DNA from: an uncultured Bacteroidales bacterium
GTDB lineage: Bacteria > Bacteroidota > Bacteroidia > Bacteroidales > UBA932
DNA: 63,959 nt
Direction: 5' to 3'
Assembly (NCBI GenBank): GCA_944326315.1
Contig: CALVDP010000007.1
Span: 1 to 63,959, forward strand
Shown: positions 52,789 to 60,388 of the stretch, in pieces
Layout of the letters: every line of letters starts with the position of its first letter
Position numbering within the stretch: position 1 is the first letter of the stretch
Notes under the pieces: model-generated
What the model was told of the DNA's origin: nothing
Database searches by the model: none
The model's input: the letters and a program-made list of their open reading frames with translations, nothing else
Position numbers and translations under genes: made by a program

Positions 52789-53994
52789 ATGATTATAACA
52801 CCGGCTAAAAGGACAGGATCGGTCCAGGAATATTATTTTTCACGCAAACTGAAAGAGATAGACAGGATGAACGCCGAAAGAGATGCGGCAGGAACGGACA
52901 GAGTGATCAATCTTGGGATAGGCGCTCCGGACGGGATGCCGCCTGCGGAAGCCATAGAGGCTCTGAAGCGTTCTGCATCCTTGCCGGGGAACCACGCATA
53001 TCAGAGCTATGTGGGAATCCCGCAGCTCCGCGAGGCTTTTGCCGGATGGTATGCAAGATATTATGGGGTCAGCCTGGATCCTGCCAGGGAAATACAGCCC
53101 CTTGTAGGTTCGAAGGAGGGGATATTGCTGATATCGCTGGCCTTTCTGGACAAGGGTGACAAGGTGCTTGTACCGGATCCGGGGTATCCTACATACTCAT
53201 CGGCTACCGCCCTTGCAGAGGCGGAACTTGTCCCGTATGACCTGAGGGCGGACAATGGCTGGCAGCCGGATTTCGAGGCATTGGAGGAGTCAGACCTGAC
53301 AGGGGTGAAGATAATGTGGACAAATTATCCCAATATGCCGACAGGTGCCCCGGCTACCATGGAACTTTACAGGAAGCTGGCAGACTTCGGCCGCAGGCAC
53401 GGTATACTGATATGCAATGACAATCCGTACAGCTTCATCCTGAATGACAATCCTCTGTCGATCTTGGCGGTGCCGGGGGCGAAGGAATGCTGCCTGGAAC
53501 TGAACTCGCTGAGCAAGGCCCACAACATGTCCGGATGGAGGATAGGCATGGTCGCCGCTGAAGCCGAGACAATAGCGCAGATACTCAAAGTCAAGAGCCA
53601 GATGGACTCGGGCATGTTCCGTCCGCTTCAGGAAGCTGCAGTGGCAGCCTTGGAGCAGGGGCCGGAATGGTTCAGGGCATTGAACGCCGAATACAGAAGA
53701 CGCCGCGTACTTGCAGGGCGCATTTTCGATATGATAGGTGCGGAGTACGACCACGACAGCAGCGGGATGTTCCTCTGGGGCAGGATTTCTCATGACAACA
53801 GATTCCTGTCACCGGATTCGTCTGCATCTGCAGGGGAGCAGGTCTCCGACAGGATATTGTATGATGCCGGAGTATTTGTCACGCCAGGTTTCATTTTCGG
53901 TAAAAACGGGAGGGATTATATACGTATTTCCTTGTGTGCCAAGCCGGAAGTGTTGGAAAGGTCGGCGGCAAAAATATCCGATATCATGAAATGA
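52789..53994 (+). CDS. Class I/II aminotransferase of the aromatic operon
   Basis: 401 residues from the ATG at 52789. An in-frame ATG at 52720 overlaps the pheA stop (TGATG) and would add 23 residues; the alignment-like start MIITPAKRTGSVQEYYF looks more natural. PLP-fold type I: INLGIGAPDGMPP near 40, PGYPTYSSATALAEAE near 130, NYPNMPTGAPAT near 178, the PLP lysine in LELNSLSKAHNMSGWRIGM near 240. It probably converts prephenate or arylpyruvates to Phe/Tyr or arogenate. The stop overlaps the next small reading frame as ATGA. Confidence 0.9.
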   Translation: MIITPAKRTGSVQEYYFSRKLKEIDRMNAERDAAGTDRVINLGIGAPDGMPPAEAIEALKRSASLPGNHAYQSYVGIPQLREAFAGWYARYYGVSLDPAREIQPLVGSKEGILLISLAFLDKGDKVLVPDPGYPTYSSATALAEAELVPYDLRADNGWQPDFEALEESDLTGVKIMWTNYPNMPTGAPATMELYRKLADFGRRHGILICNDNPYSFILNDNPLSILAVPGAKECCLELNSLSKAHNMSGWRIGMVAAEAETIAQILKVKSQMDSGMFRPLQEAAVAALEQGPEWFRALNAEYRRRRVLAGRIFDMIGAEYDHDSSGMFLWGRISHDNRFLSPDSSASAGEQVSDRILYDAGVFVTPGFIFGKNGRDYIRISLCAKPEVLERSAAKISDIMK

Positions 53995-54037
53995 GGATGG
54001 AAGGAGAGAAGCCTGACACAGTCATCACGGAAAAGAA
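53989..54037 (+). repeat. 49-bp direct repeat, copy 1
   Basis: A perfect 49-bp match with 54107-54155, 118 bases downstream. It begins AAATGAGGATGGAAGGAGAG and ends TCATCACGGAAAAGAA. It includes the stop codon of the aminotransferase and an ATGA start for a small reading frame. Confidence 0.95.
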
Positions 54038-54134
54038 TACGGATTTTGGAGTTATTTTATGGGAGGACAAGAAAGGCGAGATCCGGACACCGGAGTTTAC
54101 TGGTGTAAATGAGGATGGAAGGAGAGAAGCCTGA
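53991..54134 (+). CDS. Possible small coupled reading frame (47 aa)
   Basis: An ATG overlaps the aminotransferase stop as ATGA. It encodes MRMEGEKPDTVITEKNTDFG, then VILWEDKKGEIRTPEFTGVN and EDGRREA. It is charged, without a membrane segment, and I recognise no family. The end is made from the second copy of the 49-bp repeat in another frame. It may be a real small protein or only a coupling device that carries ribosomes on to tyrA. Confidence 0.4.
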   Translation: MRMEGEKPDTVITEKNTDFGVILWEDKKGEIRTPEFTGVNEDGRREA

Positions 54135-54155
54135 CACAGTCATCACGGAAAAGAA
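54107..54155 (+). repeat. 49-bp direct repeat, copy 2
   Basis: Identical to 53989-54037. It again begins with an ATGAGG start, here at 54109. Confidence 0.95.
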
Positions 54156-54165
54156 AACAAAATGA
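54109..54165 (+). CDS. Possible 18-aa reading frame coupled to tyrA
   Basis: Starts in the second copy of the 49-bp repeat and reads MRMEGEKPDTVITEKKTK, then TGA, which overlaps the tyrA start as ATGA. Its first 15 residues equal those of the 47-aa frame upstream. This suggests that the original arrangement was aminotransferase, 18-codon frame, tyrA, each coupled by ATGA, and that a 118-bp unit was later inserted or duplicated. Confidence 0.35.
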   Translation: MRMEGEKPDTVITEKKTK

Positions 54166-55028
54166 AGCTTGGAATTATAGGATTGGGACTTATAGGAGGC
54201 TCCATGGCCATCGACCTGAAACGCCGTGGCTTTGCCGATGAAGTGACCGGGGTGGAGGCTGACAGCGTGAATGCGGCAGCCGCTGAGAAAATCGGTCTGG
54301 TGGACAGAATATTGCCTCTGGAGGAATGTGTCGCCACAAGTGACCTGTTGGTGCTGGCCGTGCCTGTCGGGGCTGCGGTGAAAATGCTGCCGGGAATCCT
54401 TGACATGTTCAGGAAGGAAGAAGAAGACACCGGCGCATGCAGAAGAACAGTCATCGATGTCTGCTCCACGAAGGAGCAGCTATCCAGGACAGTACACTAC
54501 CATCCGATGCGCACGCACTATGTGGCCACTCATCCTATGGCTGGTACGGAATATTCAGGCCCGTGGGCAGCCATGCCAGGCCTTTTCGACGGGCGCGCCG
54601 GCATCATCTGCAACCAGGAAGAATCTTCGCCTGCAGCCGTGCATCTTGTGGAGAAAATGTATGACTGCCTGAACATGAGGCTGATATACATGAATGCGTC
54701 AAGCCACGACGTGCATACGGCCTATGTGTCGCACATCTCGCACATAACATCATTCGCCCTTGCCCTCACTGTCCTTGACAAGGAAAGAAACGAGAAACAT
54801 ATCTTCGACCTGGCATCCGGAGGCTTTTCCTCTACTGTCAGGCTGGCCAAGAGCAGCGCGGACATGTGGGTGCCGATATTCTCGCAGAACAGGGACAACC
54901 TCCTGAAGGTGATCGACACCTATCTTGAAAAGATAAATGATTTCAGAAAAGCCATAGACAGCTTCGACGAAGACGGCATACGCACCCTTATCGAAGACGC
55001 CAACAGGATAAAGAGAATCATAAGATAA
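54162..55028 (+). CDS. tyrA: Prephenate dehydrogenase
   Basis: 288 residues. It oxidises prephenate to 4-hydroxyphenylpyruvate with NAD. The NAD loop is IGLGLIGGSMAIDLKRRGFA (about 5-24); VIDVCSTKEQL near 101, HPMAGTEYSGPWAAMPGLFD near 125, and HDVHTAYVSHISH near 185 (substrate-binding His) follow. No ACT domain. The stop TAA exists because MITE copy 6 was inserted here: without the element and one duplication the codon would read TAG. Confidence 0.94.
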   Translation: MKLGIIGLGLIGGSMAIDLKRRGFADEVTGVEADSVNAAAAEKIGLVDRILPLEECVATSDLLVLAVPVGAAVKMLPGILDMFRKEEEDTGACRRTVIDVCSTKEQLSRTVHYHPMRTHYVATHPMAGTEYSGPWAAMPGLFDGRAGIICNQEESSPAAVHLVEKMYDCLNMRLIYMNASSHDVHTAYVSHISHITSFALALTVLDKERNEKHIFDLASGGFSSTVRLAKSSADMWVPIFSQNRDNLLKVIDTYLEKINDFRKAIDSFDEDGIRTLIEDANRIKRIIR

Positions 55029-55344
55029 CGTGAATTCGATGAAATGAATGGAATGAATTTCATAGAATTACCTCTATAGAGGACGAAGTCCGGCGTAAGG
55101 AGGCTGGGTCAAAAGTCCCGAAGGGACCGCGACCGGAGGAAGCGATATCCCCCTAATAGGGGGTACAGGGGGTTAGGATGGGTCCAGTCTTTCGAAGAAA
55201 GACGTTTGAGGGTGACCAAAAGTCACTTTTGAGTCACCCTCTTTAAGAGGGGTGACACGAAAAAGGAAAGGGATTTCGAAGAAATCGTAACGTCAGTTCG
55301 ACGGAATCTCTGATATTGAACAGAATAATTCGTCGAACTGACGT
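55028..55344 (+). mobile_element. MITE-like repeat, copy 6 (317 bp, enlarged cassette)
   Basis: Ends as in copies 1 and 4; flanked by a perfect 7-bp duplication TAAGATA (55021-55027 and 55345-55351). Instead of the TTCTCCCC/GGGGAGAA hairpin it carries about 140 bases: the three-hairpin repeat (55111-55203) and a long hairpin GAGGGTGAC...GTCACCCTC (55209-55242). Its first base completes the tyrA stop codon. It separates tyrA from aroG within what should be one operon. Confidence 0.88.
55111..55203. repeat. Three-hairpin repeat, copy 2, nested in MITE copy 6
   Basis: GTCCC-gaa-GGGAC, CCCCCTAATAGGGGG and GTCTTTC-gaa-GAAAGAC in the same order and spacing as 43625-43715. Stems are conserved, while linkers and loops differ. 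Confidence 0.75.
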
Positions 55345-55394
55345 TAAGATAGTCACTGACTACAGGTTTGGAACAATTATAAAACGGACATATT

Positions 55395-56516
55395 ATGGAA
55401 AAAAGATTAGAGATCATTCCTCTGAAGGAATGGAACATTTTCAATCTGTTCAATGACAGACGCCCGCTGCTCATAGCCGGGCCATGCAGCGCAGAATCTG
55501 AAATACAGATAATGGAAACGGCACGTGGCCTGAAGTCCATGGGCGTGTGCGTGTTCCGTGCTGGAATCTGGAAGCCGCGCACACATCCCAACACGTTTGA
55601 GGGAGTCGGTACCCCTGGACTGAAATGGATGCAGAGGGTGAAAAACGAGCTCGGCATGAAAATATGCACTGAAGTGGCCAGCGAGAAGCACATTTTCGAC
55701 TGCATGAAATTCGGTGTGGACATGGTGTGGATCGGAGCCAGGACTACGGCCAACCCTTTCCTTGTGCAGGAAATAGCGGATGCGCTCAAGGATACCGACA
55801 TTCCTGTCCTTGTGAAGAATCCCGTGAATCCGGACCTGGACCTGTGGATAGGGGCGCTCGAACGTCTGAACCAGGCCGGAGTGAAGAAGCTCGGGGTGAT
55901 ACACAGGGGCTTTTCCACATCGGAGAAAATCCCGTACAGGAACAGACCGGACTGGCAGATAGCCATAGAGTTGAGGACCCGTTATCCGGAGCTTCCGTTC
56001 TTCTGTGACCCGAGCCATCTCGGAGGTGCCAAGCAATATCTGCAGGAGATATCCCAGACTGCGCTTGACCTTGGTCTTGACGGCCTGATGATAGAGAGCC
56101 ACTGCGACCCTACATGCGCATTGAGCGATGCCAAGCAACAGCTTACTCCCAATGAACTGAAGGAGCTTATGGACAAGCTTGTCGTAAGGGAGAGTGATTC
56201 CGACAGTCCCGAATATAAGGAGAACATCCACCAGCTCAGGGCCAAGATAGATGTCATAGACGACAGCCTGCTCTACATGCTGGGATCAAGGATGAATGTC
56301 AGCCGTCAGATAGGAGAGTACAAGAAACACAACAACATCGCCATCCTTCAGACGGGAAGATGGGACGAGCTTCTGGAAAAGGCCATAGCCAAAGGCGCGG
56401 AACTCGGGCTGTCAGCCAAGTTTGTCTCAGCTGTATTCAACGCAATCCACGAAGCTTCCGTACAGGTCCAGAATGAGATACTTACAGAAGATTCTTCAAA
56501 AGATTCCGGAAAATGA
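55395..56516 (+). CDS. aroG: Bifunctional DAHP synthase / chorismate mutase
   Basis: 373 residues. The N-terminal domain (about 1-260) is a type I-beta (KDOP-like) DAHP synthase: IAGPCSAESEIQI near 29, FRAGIWKPRTHPNTFEG near 53, GARTTANPF near 118, and DPSHLGGAKQY near 205. The C-terminal domain (about 275-360) is an AroQ chorismate mutase: LRAKIDVIDDSLLYMLGSRM, then SRQIGEYKK. It thus supplies the first step of the shikimate pathway and the branch step to prephenate, which the upstream genes use. The last 35 bases overlap the convergent lpxK. Confidence 0.95.
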   Translation: MEKRLEIIPLKEWNIFNLFNDRRPLLIAGPCSAESEIQIMETARGLKSMGVCVFRAGIWKPRTHPNTFEGVGTPGLKWMQRVKNELGMKICTEVASEKHIFDCMKFGVDMVWIGARTTANPFLVQEIADALKDTDIPVLVKNPVNPDLDLWIGALERLNQAGVKKLGVIHRGFSTSEKIPYRNRPDWQIAIELRTRYPELPFFCDPSHLGGAKQYLQEISQTALDLGLDGLMIESHCDPTCALSDAKQQLTPNELKELMDKLVVRESDSDSPEYKENIHQLRAKIDVIDDSLLYMLGSRMNVSRQIGEYKKHNNIAILQTGRWDELLEKAIAKGAELGLSAKFVSAVFNAIHEASVQVQNEILTEDSSKDSGK

Positions 56517-57609
56517 CATTCTCCTCATCGGTGAGGAATACGGCCTCTATGGGTACCTGGAACATTCTTTTCCTGAGTGTTTCAGGTATTTTTCCAATGT
56601 CCCGGAGTCTCTGGCTGTCTTTTTCTGTGGTGGCAAGCATGGCTGTGGGTTCGTTCCTTGCGGCGGATTCAAGCGTTCTGATGTCTGAAGCCGTGAATTT
56701 GTGGTGATCTCCAAACCTGATGTGCCTCACTACGGTATACAGACCGGCAAGGTAGGACCTGAGCGGAGTGTCATTCGCTATGCCGGAGAACAGTATTGCC
56801 CTTTTGGCATACAGGTATCTGGAGTCCACATCCGGAAATACAGGGATGCTCTCGCAGTATCTAATTGTGGAGAACAGTACTGTCTGTGTCTTGCCGTTGC
56901 TGTTCTTCCCTGTCCTTGTCCTGGTGTCGAAATCCCTGATCCCGAGCGAGCGTATCCATCCGGACTTTTCTTTCTCGTCCATGAAGGAGGGGCATTTGGT
57001 GATGATGACGACATCTGCGGCGGACGTGCGGCTGCGAAGGTCGCGAAGCCTGCCGAGCGGTATCAGGTGATCCTGCGATACTGGTCTGCCGCAGTCAATG
57101 AGAAGGATGTTGATGTCCGGCTTCAACGCCCTGTGCTGGAAGGCGTCATCCAGGATAATGATGTCTGCAGCAGGAAAATTCCTATTCTTGCATTTCCTGT
57201 GCTTTCTGGATGCCTTCAGCCTGTCCGGATGGCAGAGGAAAGAACATCCTTCCACCCGTCTGGCATCGACGGCTACTGTCACCTGCGGGTATTTCCGCTT
57301 TATCTGCAGCGGCTCGTCCCCGGCAAATGCCGCGGTGCTGTCCTCCATTACCTGCTGGAAGCCCTTGCTTTCCCTCCTGTATCCTCTCGAAAGCACGGCC
57401 ACGTTTTTCCCTTCTGCTTCCTTCATGGACAGCAGTGTCCTGATGGCCAGCTCCGTGTGCGGGGTCTTGCCTGTGCCTCCCACGGTGATGTTTCCGATGC
57501 ATACCGTCGGGACATCCGCCTTCACGGATTTCCGTATTCCGTGGTCATACATGAAGTGCCTTAATTTCAGGATAAGATAGTAAGGCGCCAATAGAATATT
57601 GTCTATCAT
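56482..57609 (-). CDS. lpxK: Tetraacyldisaccharide 4'-kinase
   Basis: 375 residues. It phosphorylates the lipid A precursor at the 4' position on the inner face of the inner membrane. An N-terminal membrane-associated helix, then the P-loop CIGNITVGGTGKTPH near 40, SRGYRRESKGF near 75, GDEPLQIKRKYP near 95 and IILDDAFQHRALKPDINILL near 150 (Asp-Asp-x-Phe-Gln-His motif) identify LpxK. It overlaps aroG at the 3' ends. Confidence 0.94.
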   Translation of the reverse strand: MIDNILLAPYYLILKLRHFMYDHGIRKSVKADVPTVCIGNITVGGTGKTPHTELAIRTLLSMKEAEGKNVAVLSRGYRRESKGFQQVMEDSTAAFAGDEPLQIKRKYPQVTVAVDARRVEGCSFLCHPDRLKASRKHRKCKNRNFPAADIIILDDAFQHRALKPDINILLIDCGRPVSQDHLIPLGRLRDLRSRTSAADVVIITKCPSFMDEKEKSGWIRSLGIRDFDTRTRTGKNSNGKTQTVLFSTIRYCESIPVFPDVDSRYLYAKRAILFSGIANDTPLRSYLAGLYTVVRHIRFGDHHKFTASDIRTLESAARNEPTAMLATTEKDSQRLRDIGKIPETLRKRMFQVPIEAVFLTDEENVIFRNLLKNLL

Positions 57610-57649
57610 CTTTTTTCTTTTGTTCTGTCAGTGAACGTTGGCGGGCCAC

Positions 57650-58660
57650 TTATGCCTGGTCCGTCTGTCCCCACCTCCCGCCTATATAGTCCAGCGTGCC
57701 GTACAGTTCATCGGGATCTGTCAGTGTCACAAGCCTGAGCCTTGTCTCCTTGAAGTCCGGGAGTCCCTTGAAATAAGCGGACAGATGCCGCCTCATCTCC
57801 AGTATCCCCACTTTGTCCCCCTTTACTTCGATGGATTTTGCAAGGTGTCTTTTGGCCAGGGACACCCTTTCCTCCACGGACATGGGCGGAAGCAACTCTC
57901 CGGTATCGAGGTAATGCCTGATCTCTCTGAATATCCATGGATGCCCGTATGTCGCCCTCCCGATCATGATACCGTCTACTCCGTAGCGGTCGAAGTATTC
58001 CTTCGCCTTTTCAGGTGAGTCGATGTCCCCGTTTCCGATGACTGGTATGGTCATTCTCGGATTTTCCTTGACCTTCCCTATCAGGGTCCAGTCGGCTTCT
58101 CCCTTGTACATCTGGCTTCTTGTCCGCCCGTGTATCGTGATGGCCTTGATGCCGGTGTCCTGCAGCCTCTCCGCCAGGTCCACTATTATCTTCGAGTCTT
58201 CATCCCATCCGAGCCTTGTCTTGACGGTGACGGGAAGCTTGACGGCATCCACCACCATTTTCGTGATCATGACCATCTTGTCGGGCTCCCTCATCATCCC
58301 CGACCCGGCCCCGCGTCTTGCTATCTTGTTGACGGGGCATCCGAAGTTGATGTCTATCAGGTCCGCTCCGTGCCCTCCTACCAGCTCCGCGGCATTCTCG
58401 GCCATCTTCGCCGCATCGACCATGGCTTCCGGGATATTCCCGTAGATCTGTATCCCGATCGGGGCCTCGTAGCTGTATGTCAGCAGCTTGTCCAGGGACT
58501 TCCTGGCGTCTCTTATAAGCCCGTCGGAAGACACGAATTCCGTATACATCATGTCCGCCCCGAATTCCTTGCATACGAAGCGGAAAGATGCGTCCGTGAC
58601 ATCTTCCATCGGGGCAAGGAACAGCGGTCTGTCCCGGAGTTCTATTTCACCTATCTTCAT
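57650..58660 (-). CDS. dusB: tRNA-dihydrouridine synthase
   Basis: 336 residues, an FMN TIM barrel. It reduces uridines in the D loop of tRNAs. LFLAPMEDVTDASFR near 14, QIYGNIPEAM near 75, and DINFGCPVNKIARRGAGSGM near 100 (catalytic Cys) are characteristic, as is VIGNGDIDSPEKAKEYFD near 200. DusB is the usual single Dus of Bacteroidota. Same strand as lpxK and metK, 40 and 50 bases from them. Confidence 0.94.
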   Translation of the reverse strand: MKIGEIELRDRPLFLAPMEDVTDASFRFVCKEFGADMMYTEFVSSDGLIRDARKSLDKLLTYSYEAPIGIQIYGNIPEAMVDAAKMAENAAELVGGHGADLIDINFGCPVNKIARRGAGSGMMREPDKMVMITKMVVDAVKLPVTVKTRLGWDEDSKIIVDLAERLQDTGIKAITIHGRTRSQMYKGEADWTLIGKVKENPRMTIPVIGNGDIDSPEKAKEYFDRYGVDGIMIGRATYGHPWIFREIRHYLDTGELLPPMSVEERVSLAKRHLAKSIEVKGDKVGILEMRRHLSAYFKGLPDFKETRLRLVTLTDPDELYGTLDYIGGRWGQTDQA

Positions 58661-58710
58661 GCCGGCAATGTCGTGGTCTGTCGTCCAGGTGCTGCGTGAA
58701 CCTTAATGTA

Positions 58711-60045
58711 CTACAGGTTGAATTCCTTTCTGATCATGTCTGTGGCATCAAGAAGCTCCCATCCGAAGAACTGTACGAACTCCTGGCTTCTTGTACCTCC
58801 GCGCCGGATCTCCACAAAATCCTTGTACGGCTTCCTTCCTACATGCCCGTAGGCGGCAGTCGGCTCGTATATAGGCTTTTTGAGCTGGAATTTCTCTATG
58901 ATCTTCGCCGGTCTGAGGTCGAAAAGCTCGCCTATCTTTCTTGCGATGAGGGAGTCGCTTATCTGCCTGCCTGATGCATCCTTGGCGGCGGTGCCGAAAG
59001 TATTCACGTATATGCTTACCGGCCTTGCCACGCCTATGGCGTATGCCAGCTGTACGAGCATTTCCTCGGCAAGTCCTGCCGCCACCATGTTCTTGGCTAT
59101 GTAGCGTGCGGCGTATGCGGCAGACCTGTCTACCTTGGACGGGTCCTTCCCGGAGAATGCTCCGCCCCCATGTGCCCCCTTGCCTCCGTAGGTGTCCACT
59201 ATGATTTTCCTTCCTGTCAGTCCGGTATCGCCGTGAGGCCCGCCTATCACGAATTTGCCGGTAGGATTGACGTGCAGGATATATCCGTGGCGGAACAGGG
59301 AGGCCGTCTCTTCCGGCAGCTCCTCAATCAGCTCCGGTATGAGGATTTCCTGTACGTCCTTCCTTATTTTGGCCTGCATGGCCTCGTCCACACGTTTCTG
59401 CCCGTATTGCGCACAAGCTTCGGCATAGCTCATTTTCCCGAGCTCCTCAGGCACGAATTCGTCGTGCTGTGTGGATATCACGATAGTGTGTACCTTGACC
59501 GGCTTGTGTGTGGCATCGTCATATTCTATTGTGAACTGTGACTTGGCGTCAGGCCTCAGGTACGGCATCCTGTCCGGTGTGTCTTTCCTTATGGAGGACA
59601 GAATCATGAGTGCCTTGTGGGCCAGTGCAAGAGGGAGCGGCATGTATTCGGCTGTGTCATTGCATGCATAGCCGAACATCATACCCTGGTCTCCGGCACC
59701 CTGCTCGTCTGCGTTTTCCGTGACCACCCCGCGGTTTATGTCCTGTGACTGTTCGTGCAGGGCCGATATCACGCCGCAGGAGTTTCCGTCGAACATGTAT
59801 TCCGCCTTGTTGTAGCCTATCCTGTTGATCACACGACGTGCGATGCTCTGGATGTCCACATATGCGTCTTCCGACCTTACTTCCCCGCCCACAACGACGA
59901 GTCCGGTGCTGCAGAAAGTCTCGCATGCGACCTTCGCTTCCGGATCCTGACGGAGAAATTCATCAAGTATTGCGTCTGAAATCTGGTCCGCCACCTTGTC
60001 AGGATGGCCTTCCGATACTGATTCTGAAGTAAATAGATATGCCAT
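58711..60045 (-). CDS. metK: S-adenosylmethionine synthetase
   Basis: 444 residues, somewhat longer than the 384-residue E. coli enzyme, as is common in Bacteroidota. It makes SAM from methionine and [23 protein letters not shown] near 7-26 binds ATP and Mg, [12 protein letters not shown] near 116 is the family signature, and [19 protein letters not shown] near 291 is the phosphate loop. A structured leader lies upstream. Confidence 0.97.
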   Translation of the reverse strand: MAYLFTSESVSEGHPDKVADQISDAILDEFLRQDPEAKVACETFCSTGLVVVGGEVRSEDAYVDIQSIARRVINRIGYNKAEYMFDGNSCGVISALHEQSQDINRGVVTENADEQGAGDQGMMFGYACNDTAEYMPLPLALAHKALMILSSIRKDTPDRMPYLRPDAKSQFTIEYDDATHKPVKVHTIVISTQHDEFVPEELGKMSYAEACAQYGQKRVDEAMQAKIRKDVQEILIPELIEELPEETASLFRHGYILHVNPTGKFVIGGPHGDTGLTGRKIIVDTYGGKGAHGGGAFSGKDPSKVDRSAAYAARYIAKNMVAAGLAEEMLVQLAYAIGVARPVSIYVNTFGTAAKDASGRQISDSLIARKIGELFDLRPAKIIEKFQLKKPIYEPTAAYGHVGRKPYKDFVEIRRGGTRSQEFVQFFGWELLDATDMIRKEFNL

Positions 60046-60198
60046 ATTTCAAAAAAATAAATGCCCCTTCAGAAATGAGGAGCACAAACCATATCTAAAA
60101 ATTGAATACAATGCACAGAGGTGCAGAAATCCCATTTTAGCATTTTTTTGTGTGGTTGCAAGCAGCCAAATCTCTCCACATTTCTGGCTGCAAAGGTA
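60046..60198 (-). promoter_or_regulatory. metK promoter and structured leader
   Basis: -7 box TACCTTTG (60191-60198, minus strand). The transcript would then show a hairpin GCAGCCA/TGGCTGC with a 16-base loop, a short hairpin TGCAC-ctct-GTGCA, and finally TGCTCCT...AGGGGCA (one mismatch) followed by a T-rich stretch (TTTATTTTTTT) directly before the metK ATG. The last hairpin looks like a terminator or start-codon mask. The arrangement suggests control in the leader. It does not fit the SAM-II consensus, and I assign no known riboswitch class. Confidence 0.45.
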
Positions 60199-60283
60199 TA
60201 TATAAATTTCAAATAATAAAATTTTAATGACAAAAAGCACCAAAAGCTGCCCCGGCACAAGAAAAAAGGCACGAGAAAAAGGC

Positions 60284-60335
60284 AAAAGAAAAACCGGACT
60301 GCAGTCTGCGGCATTGCTGCCCGGCTGCAGTCCGG
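60284..60335 (-). terminator. Terminator of the TonB-dependent receptor gene
   Basis: On the minus strand CCGGACTGCAG (60325-60335 complement) pairs perfectly with CTGCAGTCCGG (60294-60304 complement), followed by TTTTTCTTTT (60284-60293). It lies about 54 bases after the receptor stop. A further perfect hairpin, GTGTCAGAT-tgcct-ATCTGACAC, sits between them at 60354-60376. Confidence 0.88.
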
Positions 60336-60353
60336 CTGTTATTTCGGGGCGGT

Positions 60354-60376
60354 GTGTCAGATAGGCAATCTGACAC
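60354..60376 (-). other. Hairpin in the 3' region of the receptor transcript
   Basis: GTGTCAGAT and ATCTGACAC pair perfectly over a five-base loop, 13 bases after the receptor stop codon. No T tract follows, so it is more likely a transcript-end stabiliser than a terminator. Confidence 0.55.
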
Positions 60377-60388
60377 AGCCCTGCGATT

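Noticed and set aside
60046-60198. SAM-II riboswitch upstream of metK
   Set aside because: A stretch GCTAAAATGGG recalls the SAM-II 3' end, but the loop of the first stem lacks the conserved bases and the pseudoknot cannot be formed as in that class.
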